64,000 nt of DNA from Vogesella oryzae. GTDB lineage: Bacteria > Pseudomonadota > Gammaproteobacteria > Burkholderiales > Chromobacteriaceae. Numbering within the stretch: position 1 is the stretch's first letter; each line of letters begins with the position of its first letter. This document shows, piece after piece, positions 1 to 14,116 of this stretch. The notes below the pieces were generated by a model. The model saw only the letters and a list, made by a program, of their open reading frames with translations. It made no database searches and was not told where the DNA came from. Position numbers and translations under genes: made by a program. The stretch lies in assembly GCF_902829295.1 (NCBI RefSeq), contig NZ_CADEPL010000016.1:62001-126000 (forward strand). The letters run 5' to 3'.

Positions 1-1
1 C

Positions 2-1039
2 CGCGAGCAAGTGCAGCAGGCCCACGGCCACAGCCAGGCCAAGCCGTTGCGCAGCCATGGCCCGTTCAAGCAGCGCAGCCTGGTGGTGATCCATACCGAT
101 CGCGGTGCGCTCGATGAAGCGGCGCGCGAGACCTTGGCCGCAGCCGCCATTCTGGCCGGCGCGGACACCGAAGTGCTGGCGCTGCTGTTCGGCGGCAATG
201 CCGACAGCGTGGTCGCTGCCGGCGAGGCCGGTGCCGACCGCGTGCTGCTGTGCGACGACCCCGGCTTTGCCCCGCAGCGCAAGCTGGCGGTGCTGGCAGA
301 GCTGTGGCAGCGCGAGTCGCCGTCGCGGCTGTGTCTGCCGGATCGCGGCGCCGATGCCGACCTGGGGCGGCGCTTTGCCAGCCGCCAGGGGCTGGCGGTG
401 GCCTGCGACGTGATCGAAGTGGTGCCAGGCCGCGAAGTGCGCAGCCTGGCGCCGGCCGGCCAGTTCGCGGTGCAGCCGCAGCCGCCGGTATTGCTGCTGG
501 CACGCAAGGCAGCGGATGCCCGTCTGCCGTATCGCGGGCAGGGCAACGATGGCGGCGTGCTGGCGTTGCCGAATGTCGCCGAGCGTATCCGTGACCTGGG
601 TACCAGTAGCTGCCCGGCATCGCAGCTGGCACTGGAAGAGGCCGATCTGATCGTGTCCGCCGGCAACGGCGTGCAGGACACCGGCGGCCTGCGCCGTCTG
701 GCCGAGCATATGGGCGCCGCGGTAGGCGCCTCGCGCGTGGCGGTGGACGATGGCCGCTTTGCCCGCGAGCAGCAGGTGGGGGCTACCGGCAAGACGGTGC
801 AAGCCAGTGCCTATCTGGCGTTCGGCATCTCCGGCGCGGTGCAGCACCTGCAGGGCATCAAGGAGTGCCGGCACGTGATTGCCGTCAACCTGGATGCCGC
901 CGCGCCTATCGTCAAACGCGCCGATCTGACGCTGGTGGAAGATTGCCAGGCGCTGATCGCCGCCCTGAACCAGCTGCTGGCCGCCGAGCGGTCGGCAACC
1001 GCGGCTCCTGCGGCCAACCCTGTGCTGGAGACTGCGTGA
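2..1039 (+). CDS. etfA: Electron transfer flavoprotein alpha subunit, 5' end outside window
   Basis: The reading frame is open from the first bases of the window, so the N-terminus is missing; a GTG at position 11 is not convincing as a start. The visible ~345 residues have an N-terminal nucleotide-binding half and a C-terminal FAD-binding half: the GATGKTVQASAYLAFGISG-like stretch followed by IxAVNxDxxAPI is the FAD signature of ETF alpha. It would accept electrons from a flavin dehydrogenase and pass them to ETF-quinone oxidoreductase. The stop overlaps the next gene's ATG (TGATG). Immediately upstream of gbcAB, this is the ETF used for dimethylglycine dehydrogenase in Pseudomonas-type betaine catabolism; that specific role is inferred from context. 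Confidence 0.88.
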   Translation, partial: REQVQQAHGHSQAKPLRSHGPFKQRSLVVIHTDRGALDEAARETLAAAAILAGADTEVLALLFGGNADSVVAAGEAGADRVLLCDDPGFAPQRKLAVLAELWQRESPSRLCLPDRGADADLGRRFASRQGLAVACDVIEVVPGREVRSLAPAGQFAVQPQPPVLLLARKAADARLPYRGQGNDGGVLALPNVAERIRDLGTSSCPASQLALEEADLIVSAGNGVQDTGGLRRLAEHMGAAVGASRVAVDDGRFAREQQVGATGKTVQASAYLAFGISGAVQHLQGIKECRHVIAVNLDAAAPIVKRADLTLVEDCQALIAALNQLLAAERSATAAPAANPVLETA

Positions 1040-1812
1040 TGAGCATACAGAACCTGAAAGTGGCGGTGCTGCTGGCACCGGCTACCCACCCGGTCAGCGG
1101 CCGCCCCTGTGCCGCCGCGGCCGACAGCGCCGCGCTGGCGCTGGCGCTGAAACTGGTACCGTCGCCGCAGCACCTGCTGGTGTTGTATGCCGGCGATGCC
1201 GATGATGCCGCGCTGGGGCCGTATCTGGCGCAGGGCGTCAGCTGTATCAATGTGCTGCCGACGCTGGCCGGCGCCGAAATATCGCGGGTGCTGGCGCGGC
1301 AGCTGCAGGATGTCGACCTGGTGCTGTGCGGCCGCCGCGCCGGCGGCGGGCAGGGTAGCGCCATGCTGCCCTACCTGCTGGCCGAGGAGCTGGAGGCGCC
1401 GCTGCTGCCGGACGCGCTGCAGTTGCAGGTCGGCAATGGACAAGTGGAAGTGGAGCAATACCTGCCCAAAGGCCAGCGCCGGCAGTTGGCCGCAGCGTTG
1501 CCGGCGGTGGTCAGCGTGCACGAGCGCGCCAGCGCGCCGCTGCCGTATGCCCATGCGCGACTGCTGCAGGGGCAGATCCGTCATCTGTCGCCGGTGTCCT
1601 TGCAGCCGGGCGTGGTGCATCTGGAGCCGGCCAGCCGCCGTGCGCGTCCGCTGGTGGCCGCCAGTCGTGCCAGTGGCCACGAGCGCATGCTGGGTGCCAT
1701 TGCCACCGATGGTGCCAAGGCTGGCGGTGTGGTCGTAAAACAGGGCGATCCTGTCGAAAAAGCGCAAGTTCTGCTTACCTACCTGCGCGACCATCATCTC
1801 GTCGATTTCTGA
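1039..1812 (+). CDS. etfB: Electron transfer flavoprotein beta subunit
   Basis: A 257-residue FixA/EtfB-type protein starting MSIQNLKVAVLL. It forms the heterodimer with the preceding alpha subunit and binds AMP. The CGRRAGGGQGS region near residue 95 corresponds to the conserved CG-x-A/R-D/G loop of the family. The ATG at 1039 overlaps the etfA stop by one base, so the two are translationally coupled; an upstream in-frame start at 865 would lie inside etfA and is rejected. The sequence is more divergent than the housekeeping EtfB, as is typical of the betaine-cluster paralogue. One GTTGGCCGCA copy lies in frame at 1485 (Gln-Leu-Ala-Ala). Confidence 0.85.
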   Translation: MSIQNLKVAVLLAPATHPVSGRPCAAAADSAALALALKLVPSPQHLLVLYAGDADDAALGPYLAQGVSCINVLPTLAGAEISRVLARQLQDVDLVLCGRRAGGGQGSAMLPYLLAEELEAPLLPDALQLQVGNGQVEVEQYLPKGQRRQLAAALPAVVSVHERASAPLPYAHARLLQGQIRHLSPVSLQPGVVHLEPASRRARPLVAASRASGHERMLGAIATDGAKAGGVVVKQGDPVEKAQVLLTYLRDHHLVDF

Positions 1813-1887
1813 CAACGACCTGCTGTTTTCCGTCCCACCCGGCAACAGCGCACCCACGAAACCGCGTTGTTTTTGGAGAAGTTCATC

Positions 1888-3147
1888 ATGACTAGCAGCA
1901 CGATCGCGTTTCATCCGGCCGTCAATCTGCGCGAACTGGTGGCCCGCCGTGTGCCGGGCTACAGCCTGGAAGCACCGTTCTATACCTCGCCGGCGGTGTT
2001 CGATGCCGACATGGAGCACATCTTCGGCAAGCACTGGATTTATGTCGGCGTGTCGGTGGATGTGCCGGAAGCCGGCGATTACATGACCGTGCAGCTGGGT
2101 CAGCAGCCCATCCTGATCGTCCGCGACGACGACAACGAAATCCGCGCCTTCCACAACGTCTGCCGCCATCGCGGTTCGCGCTTGTGCGCCGAGGACAAGG
2201 GTACCGTCGGCAATCTGGTGTGCCCGTACCACCAGTGGACCTATGACCTGACCGGCAAGCTGATTTTTGCCGACCACATGCAGGAAGGTTTCGACCTGTC
2301 GCACCACAGCCTCAAGCCGGTTCACCTGCGCAATATGGCCGGGCTGCTGTTCATCTGTCTGGCCGACGAGCCGCCGGCAGATTTCGACGCCATGTCCGAG
2401 GTGATGAGCAAGTACATCGCCCCGCACCAGATCGAGAACACCAAGGTAGCGGTGCAGGTCGACGTCATCGAGCAGGGCAACTGGAAGCTGACGCTGGAAA
2501 ACAACCGCGAGTGCTACCACTGTACCGGCAACCACCCGGAGCTGACGGTATCGCTGTTTGCCTACAGCTACGGCTTCGCGCCGAAGGAAGACACCGCCGA
2601 AGGCATGCGCCAGTACGAGGAAATGGTGGCAGACCGTCACCAGCACTGGGAGTCCTGTGGCCTGCCGTCCACCGAGGTGGAACGTTTGTCCGACGTGACC
2701 GGCTTCCGCACCATGCGCATGCCGCTGGACCGCGCCGGCGAATCGCAGACGCTGGACACCAACGCCGCGTGCAAGAAGCTGCTGGCCGACTTCAAGGATG
2801 CCTCCATCGGCGGCCTGTCGTTCTGGACCCAGCCGAACTCGTGGCATCACTTCATGGCCGACCACATCGTGACCTTCAGCGTGATTCCGCTGACTGCCGA
2901 TACCACGCTGGTGCGCACCAAATGGCTGGTGCACAAGGATGCGGTGGAAGGCGTGGATTACGACGTGAAGAACCTGACCGCGGTGTGGAATGCCACCAAC
3001 GACCAGGACCGCCGCCTGGTGGAAGAATCGCATCAGGGTGCCAAGAGCAAGGCCTATCAGCCCGGCCCGTACTCGCCGTACACCGAGACGCTGGTAGAGA
3101 AGTTTTCCGACTGGTACATCCGTCGCCTCGGCGTCGGCCTGGAGTAA
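1888..3147 (+). CDS. gbcA: Glycine betaine monooxygenase, Rieske oxygenase subunit
   Basis: This 419-residue Rieske non-heme iron oxygenase removes one methyl from glycine betaine as formaldehyde, giving dimethylglycine. The Rieske [2Fe-2S] ligands are C92, H94, C112 and H115 (CRH...CPYH). The mononuclear iron site is the N-N-R-E-C-Y-H-C-x-G-N-H segment about 210 residues in. The start is the ATG at 1888, preceded by GGAGAAG; an in-frame TTG at 1867 has no ribosome site. It lies after etfAB and before its reductase, the usual gbc arrangement. Naming GbcA rather than another ring-hydroxylating family member relies on the full neighbourhood (gbcB, gbdR, betaine ABC transporter). Confidence 0.92.
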   Translation: MTSSTIAFHPAVNLRELVARRVPGYSLEAPFYTSPAVFDADMEHIFGKHWIYVGVSVDVPEAGDYMTVQLGQQPILIVRDDDNEIRAFHNVCRHRGSRLCAEDKGTVGNLVCPYHQWTYDLTGKLIFADHMQEGFDLSHHSLKPVHLRNMAGLLFICLADEPPADFDAMSEVMSKYIAPHQIENTKVAVQVDVIEQGNWKLTLENNRECYHCTGNHPELTVSLFAYSYGFAPKEDTAEGMRQYEEMVADRHQHWESCGLPSTEVERLSDVTGFRTMRMPLDRAGESQTLDTNAACKKLLADFKDASIGGLSFWTQPNSWHHFMADHIVTFSVIPLTADTTLVRTKWLVHKDAVEGVDYDVKNLTAVWNATNDQDRRLVEESHQGAKSKAYQPGPYSPYTETLVEKFSDWYIRRLGVGLE

Positions 3148-3238
3148 TCCGGCCACGTCACCACAAGCCCCGCCGGCCGCTTGCCATCGAGGCAGGCTGC
3201 CTGCCAAGGCGGGCCGTATTCACACACTACCGCGAAGG

Positions 3239-3260
3239 GGTTGGCCGCATGCGGCCAACC
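3239..3260. repeat. Perfect 22-bp palindrome made of two inverted GTTGGCCGCA words
   Basis: Two copies of GTTGGCCGCA face each other with no spacer other than the shared centre, giving a perfect palindrome between gbcA and gbcB. It can form a hairpin but has no T-tract on the plus strand, so strong termination inside this operon is not expected; attenuation between gbcA and gbcB is possible. See the finding on the repeated word. Confidence 0.9.
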
Positions 3261-3290
3261 TTATCGGGCCAGTAATAACAGGGTGCCATC

Positions 3291-4391
3291 ATGACTACTG
3301 CCACTCCCTCCTTCGCCTTTACCGAGCCGGCACCGTACTGGCAAAGCGGTGTCGATGACACCCTGCAGTGCGTGTCGGTGCATGACGAAACGCACGATGT
3401 GCGTACCTTTACCTTCCGTGCCGTGCCTGCACGCCGCTTTGCCTACCTGCCGGGACAGTTTCTGACCCTGGAGCTGGCGATCGGCGGCCAGAGCGTCAAC
3501 CGCTGCTACACGCTGTCTTCGTCGCCGACGCGGCCGGACACCGTCAGCATCACCGTCAAGCGGGTGCCGGGCGGGCAAGTCTCCAACTGGCTGCACGACA
3601 ATCTGCAGCCGGGCATGAACGTCAGCGTGCTGGGGCCATCCGGCGAATTCAGCTTTGCCCACGCCCCGGCAGCAAAATACCTGTTCCTGTCGGCCGGCAG
3701 CGGCATCACGCCGCTGATGTCGATGAGCCGCGCGATGGGCGATCTGGGCGGCAACATAGACGTGGCCTTCGTGCATAGCGCGCGCTCACCGGCGGATCTG
3801 ATCTTCCGTCACGAACTGGTACAGCTGGCGCGGGCGCGCAGCGGCTTCCGCCAGGCGGCCATCGTGCAAAGCCGCCATCCGGAACCGGAATGGAGCGGGC
3901 TGGAAGGGCGGCTGGATATCGCCGCGCTGGAGCGGCTGGTGCCGGACTTCCGCCAGCGCGAGGTGTTCTGTTGCGGCCCGGCGCCTTATATGACCGGCAC
4001 GCGCGAGCTGCTGCAGGCTGCCGGTTTCGACATGCAGCATTACCACGAGGAAAGTTTCAACTTTGCCGAGCTGAATGCCTCGGCAGAAGAGGTGGCCGAT
4101 GCACCAGTCGCCGCGGCAGAAGGCGAGTGCGGTTACGAGGTGCGTTTTGCCAAGCTGGGCGACGTGGTGCAGACCAAGCCCGGGCAGACCATTCTGGCTG
4201 CCGCGCAGCAGCAGGGGCTGCGGGTGCCGTCATCCTGCTCCAAGGGGCTGTGCGGTACCTGCAAAACCAAGCTGCTGGACGGCAAGGTGGACATGAAACA
4301 CGGCGGCGGCATCCGCCAGCGCGAAATCGACCAGGGCTGGATTCTGCCGTGTTGCAGCGTGCCGCTAACCCCGGTGGTACTCGACCGTTGA
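3291..4391 (+). CDS. gbcB: Glycine betaine monooxygenase, ferredoxin reductase subunit
   Basis: A 366-residue flavin/ferredoxin hybrid reductase supplying electrons from NAD(P)H to GbcA. In order: an FAD-binding barrel with RCYTLSSSP near residue 73, an NAD-binding domain with GSGITPLMS near 137 and CCGPAPYM near 226, then a C-terminal plant-type [2Fe-2S] ferredoxin domain with CSKGLCGTC and a distal C near the end (LPCCS). The ATG at 3291 follows a weak ribosome site (AGGGTG). A strong terminator follows the stop, so etfAB-gbcAB ends here as a transcription unit. Confidence 0.92.
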   Translation: MTTATPSFAFTEPAPYWQSGVDDTLQCVSVHDETHDVRTFTFRAVPARRFAYLPGQFLTLELAIGGQSVNRCYTLSSSPTRPDTVSITVKRVPGGQVSNWLHDNLQPGMNVSVLGPSGEFSFAHAPAAKYLFLSAGSGITPLMSMSRAMGDLGGNIDVAFVHSARSPADLIFRHELVQLARARSGFRQAAIVQSRHPEPEWSGLEGRLDIAALERLVPDFRQREVFCCGPAPYMTGTRELLQAAGFDMQHYHEESFNFAELNASAEEVADAPVAAAEGECGYEVRFAKLGDVVQTKPGQTILAAAQQQGLRVPSSCSKGLCGTCKTKLLDGKVDMKHGGGIRQREIDQGWILPCCSVPLTPVVLDR

Positions 4392-4415
4392 GAGCAAGCT
4401 GATCCCTCCCGCTGC

Positions 4416-4450
4416 GGGCCGTCTGTGCAATTGCCGGACGGCCCTTTTTT
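4416..4450 (+). terminator. Rho-independent terminator after gbcB
   Basis: GGGCCGTC at 4416-4423 pairs with GACGGCCC at 4437-4444 and is followed directly by six T residues. Confidence 0.9.
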
Positions 4451-4817
4451 GTCTTTGCGGGTGTGGCCGTAGCCGGCCTGGTGGGGCTGCATATTGTCCG
4501 ACACCTGTCTGCTGGCGACCAATCGCTGTGTTTTTCGCCACTGCAGCATGCACGGAAACAGGGCCTGGAATGCCCGTCTGGCGGGCATTTCCTTGATTTT
4601 TTGCCCTTATATGGTACTGATAGTAGCGATGTCGTTTTCGGGCAGGTTGGTGTCGCTTGATCGTTGCCCCCTCTAGCGTATCGTCCCTATCTTTTTCCTT
4701 GATACACATCAATTACTACAACAGCTTGGGTGTGGTTACGCCGGTTGTTCGCGCGGTGCATGGCAGGCACAGCGCTTGCTGCGGTGCTGCAGCCTCGCCA
4801 GGGCAAAGGAGAAAGCA
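4451..4817. other. Intergenic region between gbcB and the ABC transporter operon
   Basis: About 370 bases, relatively AT-rich after 4600. I see no convincing gene or RNA. It must hold the promoter of the transporter operon; TTGATACA near 4700 is a possible -35-like element, but I cannot assign a promoter or a GbdR site with confidence. A clear ribosome site, AAGGAGAAAG, lies just before the next ATG. Confidence 0.5.
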
Positions 4818-5996
4818 ATGCAGTCAGGCAAGATCGTAGTAGAAAACCTGTACAAGGTTTTCGGAGACAAGCCGCAGGACGCAATGCGTCTGCTCAAGCT
4901 TGGAGAAACCAAGGAAACGGTGTTCCGCAACACCGGGCAAGTGGTTGGCGTGAACAATGTGTCGTTCTCGGTAGACGAGGGCGAGATCTTCGTCCTGATG
5001 GGCCTGTCCGGCTCCGGCAAATCGTCGCTCATCCGCCTGATCAACCGGCTGATGGACCCCACCGACGGCCGCATCCTGCTGGATGGCCAGGACATCACCA
5101 GACTATCCCCCGCAGAGCTGGTGTCGTTGCGCCGTCGTGACATGAGCATGGTGTTCCAGAGCTTTGCGCTGATGCCGCACCGCTCGGTGCTGGATAACGC
5201 CGCCTTCGGTCTGGAAATCGCCGGGGTTGGCCGCAAGGAACGCGAGAAGCGGGCGATGGAAGTGCTGGAACAGGTCGGTCTGGCGACCTTTGCCAAGAAA
5301 ATGCCGCACGAGCTGTCCGGCGGCATGCAGCAGCGGGTCGGCCTGGTGCGCGCGCTGGCCGTCAACCCGTCGCTGATGCTGATGGACGAGGCGTTCTCGG
5401 CGCTGGACCCGCTCAAGCGCAGCGAAATGCAGGACATCCTGCTGCAGCTGCAGCGCGATCACCGCCGTACCATTTTCTTCGTCTCCCACGATCTGGAAGA
5501 AGCACTGCGCATCGGTACCCGCATCGCCATCATGGAGGGTGGTCGCCTGGTGCAGGTGGGCACACCGCAGGAAATCATCGAGAACCCGGCCGAAGACTAC
5601 GTGCGCGAGTTCTTCAAGAGCGTGGATACCTCGCGCTATCTGCTGGCCAAAGACCTGCTTGATCCGCATGGTGTGGGTCTGATGGTGAACGGCAATCTGG
5701 CCGGACAGCACGACCCGCAACATCACTGGGTGGCCTGTGTTTCCGGCGATCACAAGCTGCTGGGGCTGGTGGGGCGCGACACACTGGGTGCGGAAGGCTG
5801 TAACCCGGCCGAGCGCTGTGTGCCGGTGTCGCCGATTACCCCGGCCTCGGCACTGCCGGACGTGCTCAAACGCCTGCAGGGCCAGCGCGAGCCGCTGCCG
5901 GTGATCGACCACGACGGCCGCTACCTGGGGGTGATTACTGCTTCCAGCGTGCTGTCCAAACTGTCCGAACACCGCTTGCAGGCCGCCGCCCACTAG
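4818..5996 (+). CDS. cbcV: Glycine betaine/choline ABC transporter ATPase (ProV family)
   Basis: A 392-residue ATPase of the quaternary-amine uptake family. Walker A is GLSGSGKSS near residue 65, the signature is LSGGMQQR near 170, Walker B is LMLMDEAFSALD near 190, and the H-loop follows in VSHDLEEAL. The C-terminal ~110 residues form the CBS-like region typical of ProV/OpuAA, which senses ionic strength in characterised members. The ATG at 4818 is chosen for its AAGGAGAAAGC ribosome site. It begins the transporter operon, with the permease 64 bases downstream. The choice between proV and cbcV names is contextual: genes for betaine catabolism on both sides favour a catabolic (Cbc) rather than osmoprotective role. 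Confidence 0.9.
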   Translation: MQSGKIVVENLYKVFGDKPQDAMRLLKLGETKETVFRNTGQVVGVNNVSFSVDEGEIFVLMGLSGSGKSSLIRLINRLMDPTDGRILLDGQDITRLSPAELVSLRRRDMSMVFQSFALMPHRSVLDNAAFGLEIAGVGRKEREKRAMEVLEQVGLATFAKKMPHELSGGMQQRVGLVRALAVNPSLMLMDEAFSALDPLKRSEMQDILLQLQRDHRRTIFFVSHDLEEALRIGTRIAIMEGGRLVQVGTPQEIIENPAEDYVREFFKSVDTSRYLLAKDLLDPHGVGLMVNGNLAGQHDPQHHWVACVSGDHKLLGLVGRDTLGAEGCNPAERCVPVSPITPASALPDVLKRLQGQREPLPVIDHDGRYLGVITASSVLSKLSEHRLQAAAH

Positions 5997-6060
5997 CCGC
6001 GAGCCGTTTCCCGATTGACGAGGACGGCGCCGCTGGCCTGTCCGTACAGGAGTACCCGCC

Positions 6061-6942
6061 ATGAACGAACTCTGGCAAAAATTCATCGCCAACCCGCACG
6101 ACTTCCTGCCCATCGGCGAATGGGTCAACAACTTCATCCGCTTCCTGCTGGACAATAATGCCGGCGCTTTTGATGCCATCGGTAAATCGGTGGACCTGCT
6201 GGCCGAAAACGTGGAAGTCGCGCTGCTGTCGCTGCCGGTATGGCTGGTGATCGGCTTCTTCTGCGCGCTGGGCCTGTGGCGGCTGACCTGGCGTTTCTCG
6301 CTGTTCGTGTTGGCCGCATTCCTGCTGATCCTGGGCATCGGCTTCTGGGCGCAGACCATTGCCACGCTGGCGCTGACGCTATCGGCCACCATCATCAGCC
6401 TGCTGCTGGGGGTACCGGTGGGGATCTGGTGTGCGCGCAGCCGCCGCGTCAACACCCTGGTGCGTCCGGTGCTGGATTTCATGCAGACCATGCCGGCCTT
6501 CGTCTACCTGATTCCGGCAGCCATGTTCTTCGGCCTCGGTCGCGTACCCGGCATCCTGGCGACGGTGGTGTTTGCCGTGCCGCCGGCAGTGCGCCTGACC
6601 AGCCTCGGTATCCGCCAGGTGAACAAGGAGCAGGTCGAAGCCGGCCATGCCTTTGGCTGTACCCCTACCCAGCTGCTGTTCAAGGTGCAGCTGCCGATTG
6701 CGCTGCCGGCAATCATGGCCGGGGTGAACCAGACCATCATGATGGCGCTGTCGATGGTGATCATCGCCTCGATGGTGGGGGCGGGCGGCCTGGGTAACGA
6801 CGTGCTGGCCAGTATCCAGCGGCTGGACGTCGGCCTTGGCTTCGAAAGCGGCCTGGCCGTGGTGTTGCTGGCCATCATTCTCGACCGCCTGACCGAAAGC
6901 TTCGGCCGTGGCCCGGTGTCGCAGCCGGGAGGCGGGCACTAG
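6061..6942 (+). CDS. cbcW: Glycine betaine/choline ABC transporter permease (ProW family)
   Basis: A 293-residue inner-membrane permease with about six predicted transmembrane segments between residues 60 and 275. The EAA loop, contacting the ATPase, is visible as EQVEAGHAFGCTPTQLLFKVQLPIA, centred near residue 205. A ribosome site (AGGAGTACC) precedes the ATG. It works with the preceding ATPase; the solute-binding protein is two genes further on, separated by gbdR. One GTTGGCCGCA copy is in frame at 6309 (Val-Leu-Ala-Ala). Confidence 0.9.
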   Translation: MNELWQKFIANPHDFLPIGEWVNNFIRFLLDNNAGAFDAIGKSVDLLAENVEVALLSLPVWLVIGFFCALGLWRLTWRFSLFVLAAFLLILGIGFWAQTIATLALTLSATIISLLLGVPVGIWCARSRRVNTLVRPVLDFMQTMPAFVYLIPAAMFFGLGRVPGILATVVFAVPPAVRLTSLGIRQVNKEQVEAGHAFGCTPTQLLFKVQLPIALPAIMAGVNQTIMMALSMVIIASMVGAGGLGNDVLASIQRLDVGLGFESGLAVVLLAIILDRLTESFGRGPVSQPGGGH

Positions 6943-6957
6943 TTAAATTGAAAATTG

Positions 6958-6988
6958 TACCGGGCCGGCCATCGCTGGCCCGGTATTT
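6958..6988 (+). terminator. Probable terminator after the permease gene
   Basis: TACCGGGCC (6958-6966) pairs with GGCCCGGTA (6977-6985), followed by only three T residues. It may reduce read-through into the regulator gene. Confidence 0.6.
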
Positions 6989-7071
6989 GCGTTGGACATA
7001 CCGGTTTTTGCTGCACATAGCACCCGCTACGAGGTGCAACCCATCCACACACGCCCCTACCGGAGGTCACC

Positions 7072-8055
7072 ATGAGTCCAGAACAGCTTGGTTCACTGGC
7101 TCACATCGGTTTCCTGATGTTGCCCAATTTTTCCATGATCGCCTTTGCCAATGCGGTAGAGCCGCTACGCATGGCCAACCACCTGTCGCGCAAGCGGCTG
7201 TACCGCTGGTCGCTGATTTCCGCCAGCGGCCAACCGGTTGCCGCCAGCAACGGCCTTGAACTGGCGCCGACCTCCGCGCCGGGCGAGCCGGCCGATTACG
7301 ATCTGCTGATCGTCTGTGGCGGCATCCAGGTGCGCGAGGCCACCAGCGATGCCGATCTGGCCATCATCCGCCGCTTTGCCGCCGCCGGCGTACCGCTGGG
7401 CGGGGTCTGTACCGGCCCGTTTGCCCTGGCCAAGGCCGGGGTGATGAACGGCTACCGCAGCAGCATCCACTGGGAGAACCTGTCGGCGATCCGCGAGGAG
7501 TTTCCCAAGACCCAGTTCTCCAGCGAGCTGTTCGTGATCGATCGCGACCGGCTGACCTGTAGTGGCGGCACCGCGCCGCTGGACCTGATGTGCAACCTGA
7601 TCCGCCACAAGGGAGGCAAAGGGTTGGCCGCAGACGTGTCGGCCCAGTTCATTGTCGACCGTATCCGCGACCAGCATGACCACCAGCACATTCCGCTGCT
7701 GTCGCGGGTTGGTACCGGTCACGAATCGCTAATCGACGCGGCATTGGCGATGGAAATGAATATCGAGAACCCGCGTCCGCTGGATGATCTGGCGGCCGAG
7801 TTGGGGGTGTCGTTGCGCCACCTGGAGCGGCTGTTCAAGCGCTATCTGGGCAGCACGCCGGCGCAGTATTACCTGGATCTGCGCTTGCGCCGCGCCCGCG
7901 AATTGCTGCTGCAGACCAATATGAGCGTGATGGAAGTGACTGTTGCGACAGGGTTTTTGTCGTCGTCGCACTTTTCCAAGTCGTACCGCAGCCTGTTTGG
8001 CTACCCGCCAAGCCGCGAGCGTCAGCAACTGGCGCTGGAAGCGGCAATCATGTGA
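7072..8055 (+). CDS. gbdR: GbdR-like AraC-family regulator of betaine catabolism
   Basis: A 327-residue transcription regulator with an N-terminal DJ-1/PfpI (class I amidotransferase-like) domain, including GGVCTGPFALAKAG near residue 105, and a C-terminal AraC double helix-turn-helix with RHLERLFKRYLGSTPAQYY near 245 and ATGFLSSSHFSKSYR near 290. In Pseudomonas, GbdR activates the betaine and dimethylglycine genes in response to those compounds. Its place between transporter permease and binding protein, and next to gbcAB, supports the same role; ligand specificity is inferred. The ATG follows a GGAGGTCACC ribosome site. Confidence 0.88.
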   Translation: MSPEQLGSLAHIGFLMLPNFSMIAFANAVEPLRMANHLSRKRLYRWSLISASGQPVAASNGLELAPTSAPGEPADYDLLIVCGGIQVREATSDADLAIIRRFAAAGVPLGGVCTGPFALAKAGVMNGYRSSIHWENLSAIREEFPKTQFSSELFVIDRDRLTCSGGTAPLDLMCNLIRHKGGKGLAADVSAQFIVDRIRDQHDHQHIPLLSRVGTGHESLIDAALAMEMNIENPRPLDDLAAELGVSLRHLERLFKRYLGSTPAQYYLDLRLRRARELLLQTNMSVMEVTVATGFLSSSHFSKSYRSLFGYPPSRERQQLALEAAIM

Positions 8056-8203
8056 TTCCGATAGGACGGCTGCGGGCAACTGCCTGTCGCGCGCAGGCAA
8101 GTTGGCCGCAGTCAGCATGGCAATCTGGTACTTGCCGCCAGTCCGGCGGTGGTAGCCCGGCGCCATGCGCCATCCAACAAATAGCAGAATCAGGAGCCAT
8201 ACA

Positions 8204-9142
8204 ATGAATGCTTACAAGATTGCGGGGGCGCTGTTAATCGGTGCGGTCAGCAGCATGACACTGGCGGCCGAATCCGCCCAATGCCAGAAAGTGCGCTTTG
8301 CCGATGTCGGCTGGACCGACATCGCTGCCACTACCGGCATGGCCAGCGTGGTACTGGAAGGACTGGGCTACAAACCGGTCACCACCATTGCATCGGTGCC
8401 GATCACTTTCGCCGGCATGAAGAACAAGCAGATCGATGCTTTCCTCGGCTACTGGAACCCCAGCATGACGCCGATGATCGAGCCGTTTGAGAAGGCCGGG
8501 CAGCTCAAGGTGCTGGATCGCCCCAATCTGGTGGGCGCCAAGTACACGCTGGCCGTGCCTGACTACGTGGCGGCTGGCGGCCTGAAAACGTTTGCCGATA
8601 TCGCCAAGTTCAAGGACAAGCTGGATGGCAAGATCATCGGTATCGAGCCGGGCAACGACGGCAACAATCTGATCCAGGACATGATCAAGAAAAACCAGTT
8701 CGGCCTGTCCGGCTTCAAGCTGATCGAGTCCAGCGAAGCCGGCATGCTGTCCGAAGTCGAGCGTGCCATCCGCCAGAAGAAATGGATCGTGTTCCTCGGC
8801 TGGGAACCGCATCCGATGAACGTGAAGTACAAGATGGCCTACTTGTCCGGCGGTGATGACGTGTTCGGCCCGAACTACGGCGAGGCCAAGGTGTTCACCG
8901 CACTGGCAACCGACTACCAGACCCGCTGTCCCAACGTGGCCAAACTGCTGACCAACCTGCAGTTCACCACCGACATCGAGAACCGCGTGATGGGCCCGAT
9001 CATGGACAAGGAAAAGCCGGAAGTGGCGGCCAAAAATTATCTGAAGAAGAACCCGTTCATGCTGAAGAGCTGGCTGGCCGGGGTGACTACTTTTGATGGC
9101 AAGGACGCCATGGCCGCTGTGCAACATCATCTGGCCAACTAG
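8204..9142 (+). CDS. cbcX: Choline/betaine ABC transporter periplasmic binding protein
   Basis: A 312-residue OpuAC/ChoX-type protein. The N-terminus has a cleavable signal peptide ending near LAAES (residue 22). Family features include VRFADVGWTDI near the mature start, IDAFLGYWNPSM near residue 82 and FLGWEPHPMN near 199, which carry aromatic residues able to form a cage around a trimethylammonium group. The start is the ATG at 8204 behind CAGGAGCC; an in-frame ATG at 8165 lacks a ribosome site and would spoil the signal peptide. A strong terminator follows. Choline versus betaine preference cannot be told from sequence. Confidence 0.9.
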   Translation: MNAYKIAGALLIGAVSSMTLAAESAQCQKVRFADVGWTDIAATTGMASVVLEGLGYKPVTTIASVPITFAGMKNKQIDAFLGYWNPSMTPMIEPFEKAGQLKVLDRPNLVGAKYTLAVPDYVAAGGLKTFADIAKFKDKLDGKIIGIEPGNDGNNLIQDMIKKNQFGLSGFKLIESSEAGMLSEVERAIRQKKWIVFLGWEPHPMNVKYKMAYLSGGDDVFGPNYGEAKVFTALATDYQTRCPNVAKLLTNLQFTTDIENRVMGPIMDKEKPEVAAKNYLKKNPFMLKSWLAGVTTFDGKDAMAAVQHHLAN

Positions 9143-9159
9143 GCCTGACGCCTGCTGTT

Positions 9160-9196
9160 AACAAGGCCGCCATCGACGATGGCGGCCTTGTTTTTT
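9160..9196 (+). terminator. Strong terminator after the betaine-binding protein gene
   Basis: ACAAGGCCGCCATCG (9161-9175) pairs with CGATGGCGGCCTTGT (9177-9191) and runs into six to seven T residues. It closes the transporter unit before the convergent kinase gene. Confidence 0.92.
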
Positions 9197-9225
9197 GGCG
9201 CAGCGAAAACGCGGCGGTCTATTGT

Positions 9226-14097
<4,872 letters not shown>

Positions 14098-14116
14098 GCA
14101 TCACTCCTCGTCGGAT

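Noticed and set aside
811-3207. An 800-codon open frame on the minus strand across etfB and gbcA.
   Set aside because: Composition is His/Gln/Arg-rich with no domain, and it covers convincing plus-strand genes.
4418-4425. GCCGTCTG in the gbcB terminator resembles the start of the Neisseria uptake sequence GCCGTCTGAA.
   Set aside because: Only eight bases agree, it lies in a GC-rich stem, and I did not notice other such copies; chance similarity is the simpler explanation.
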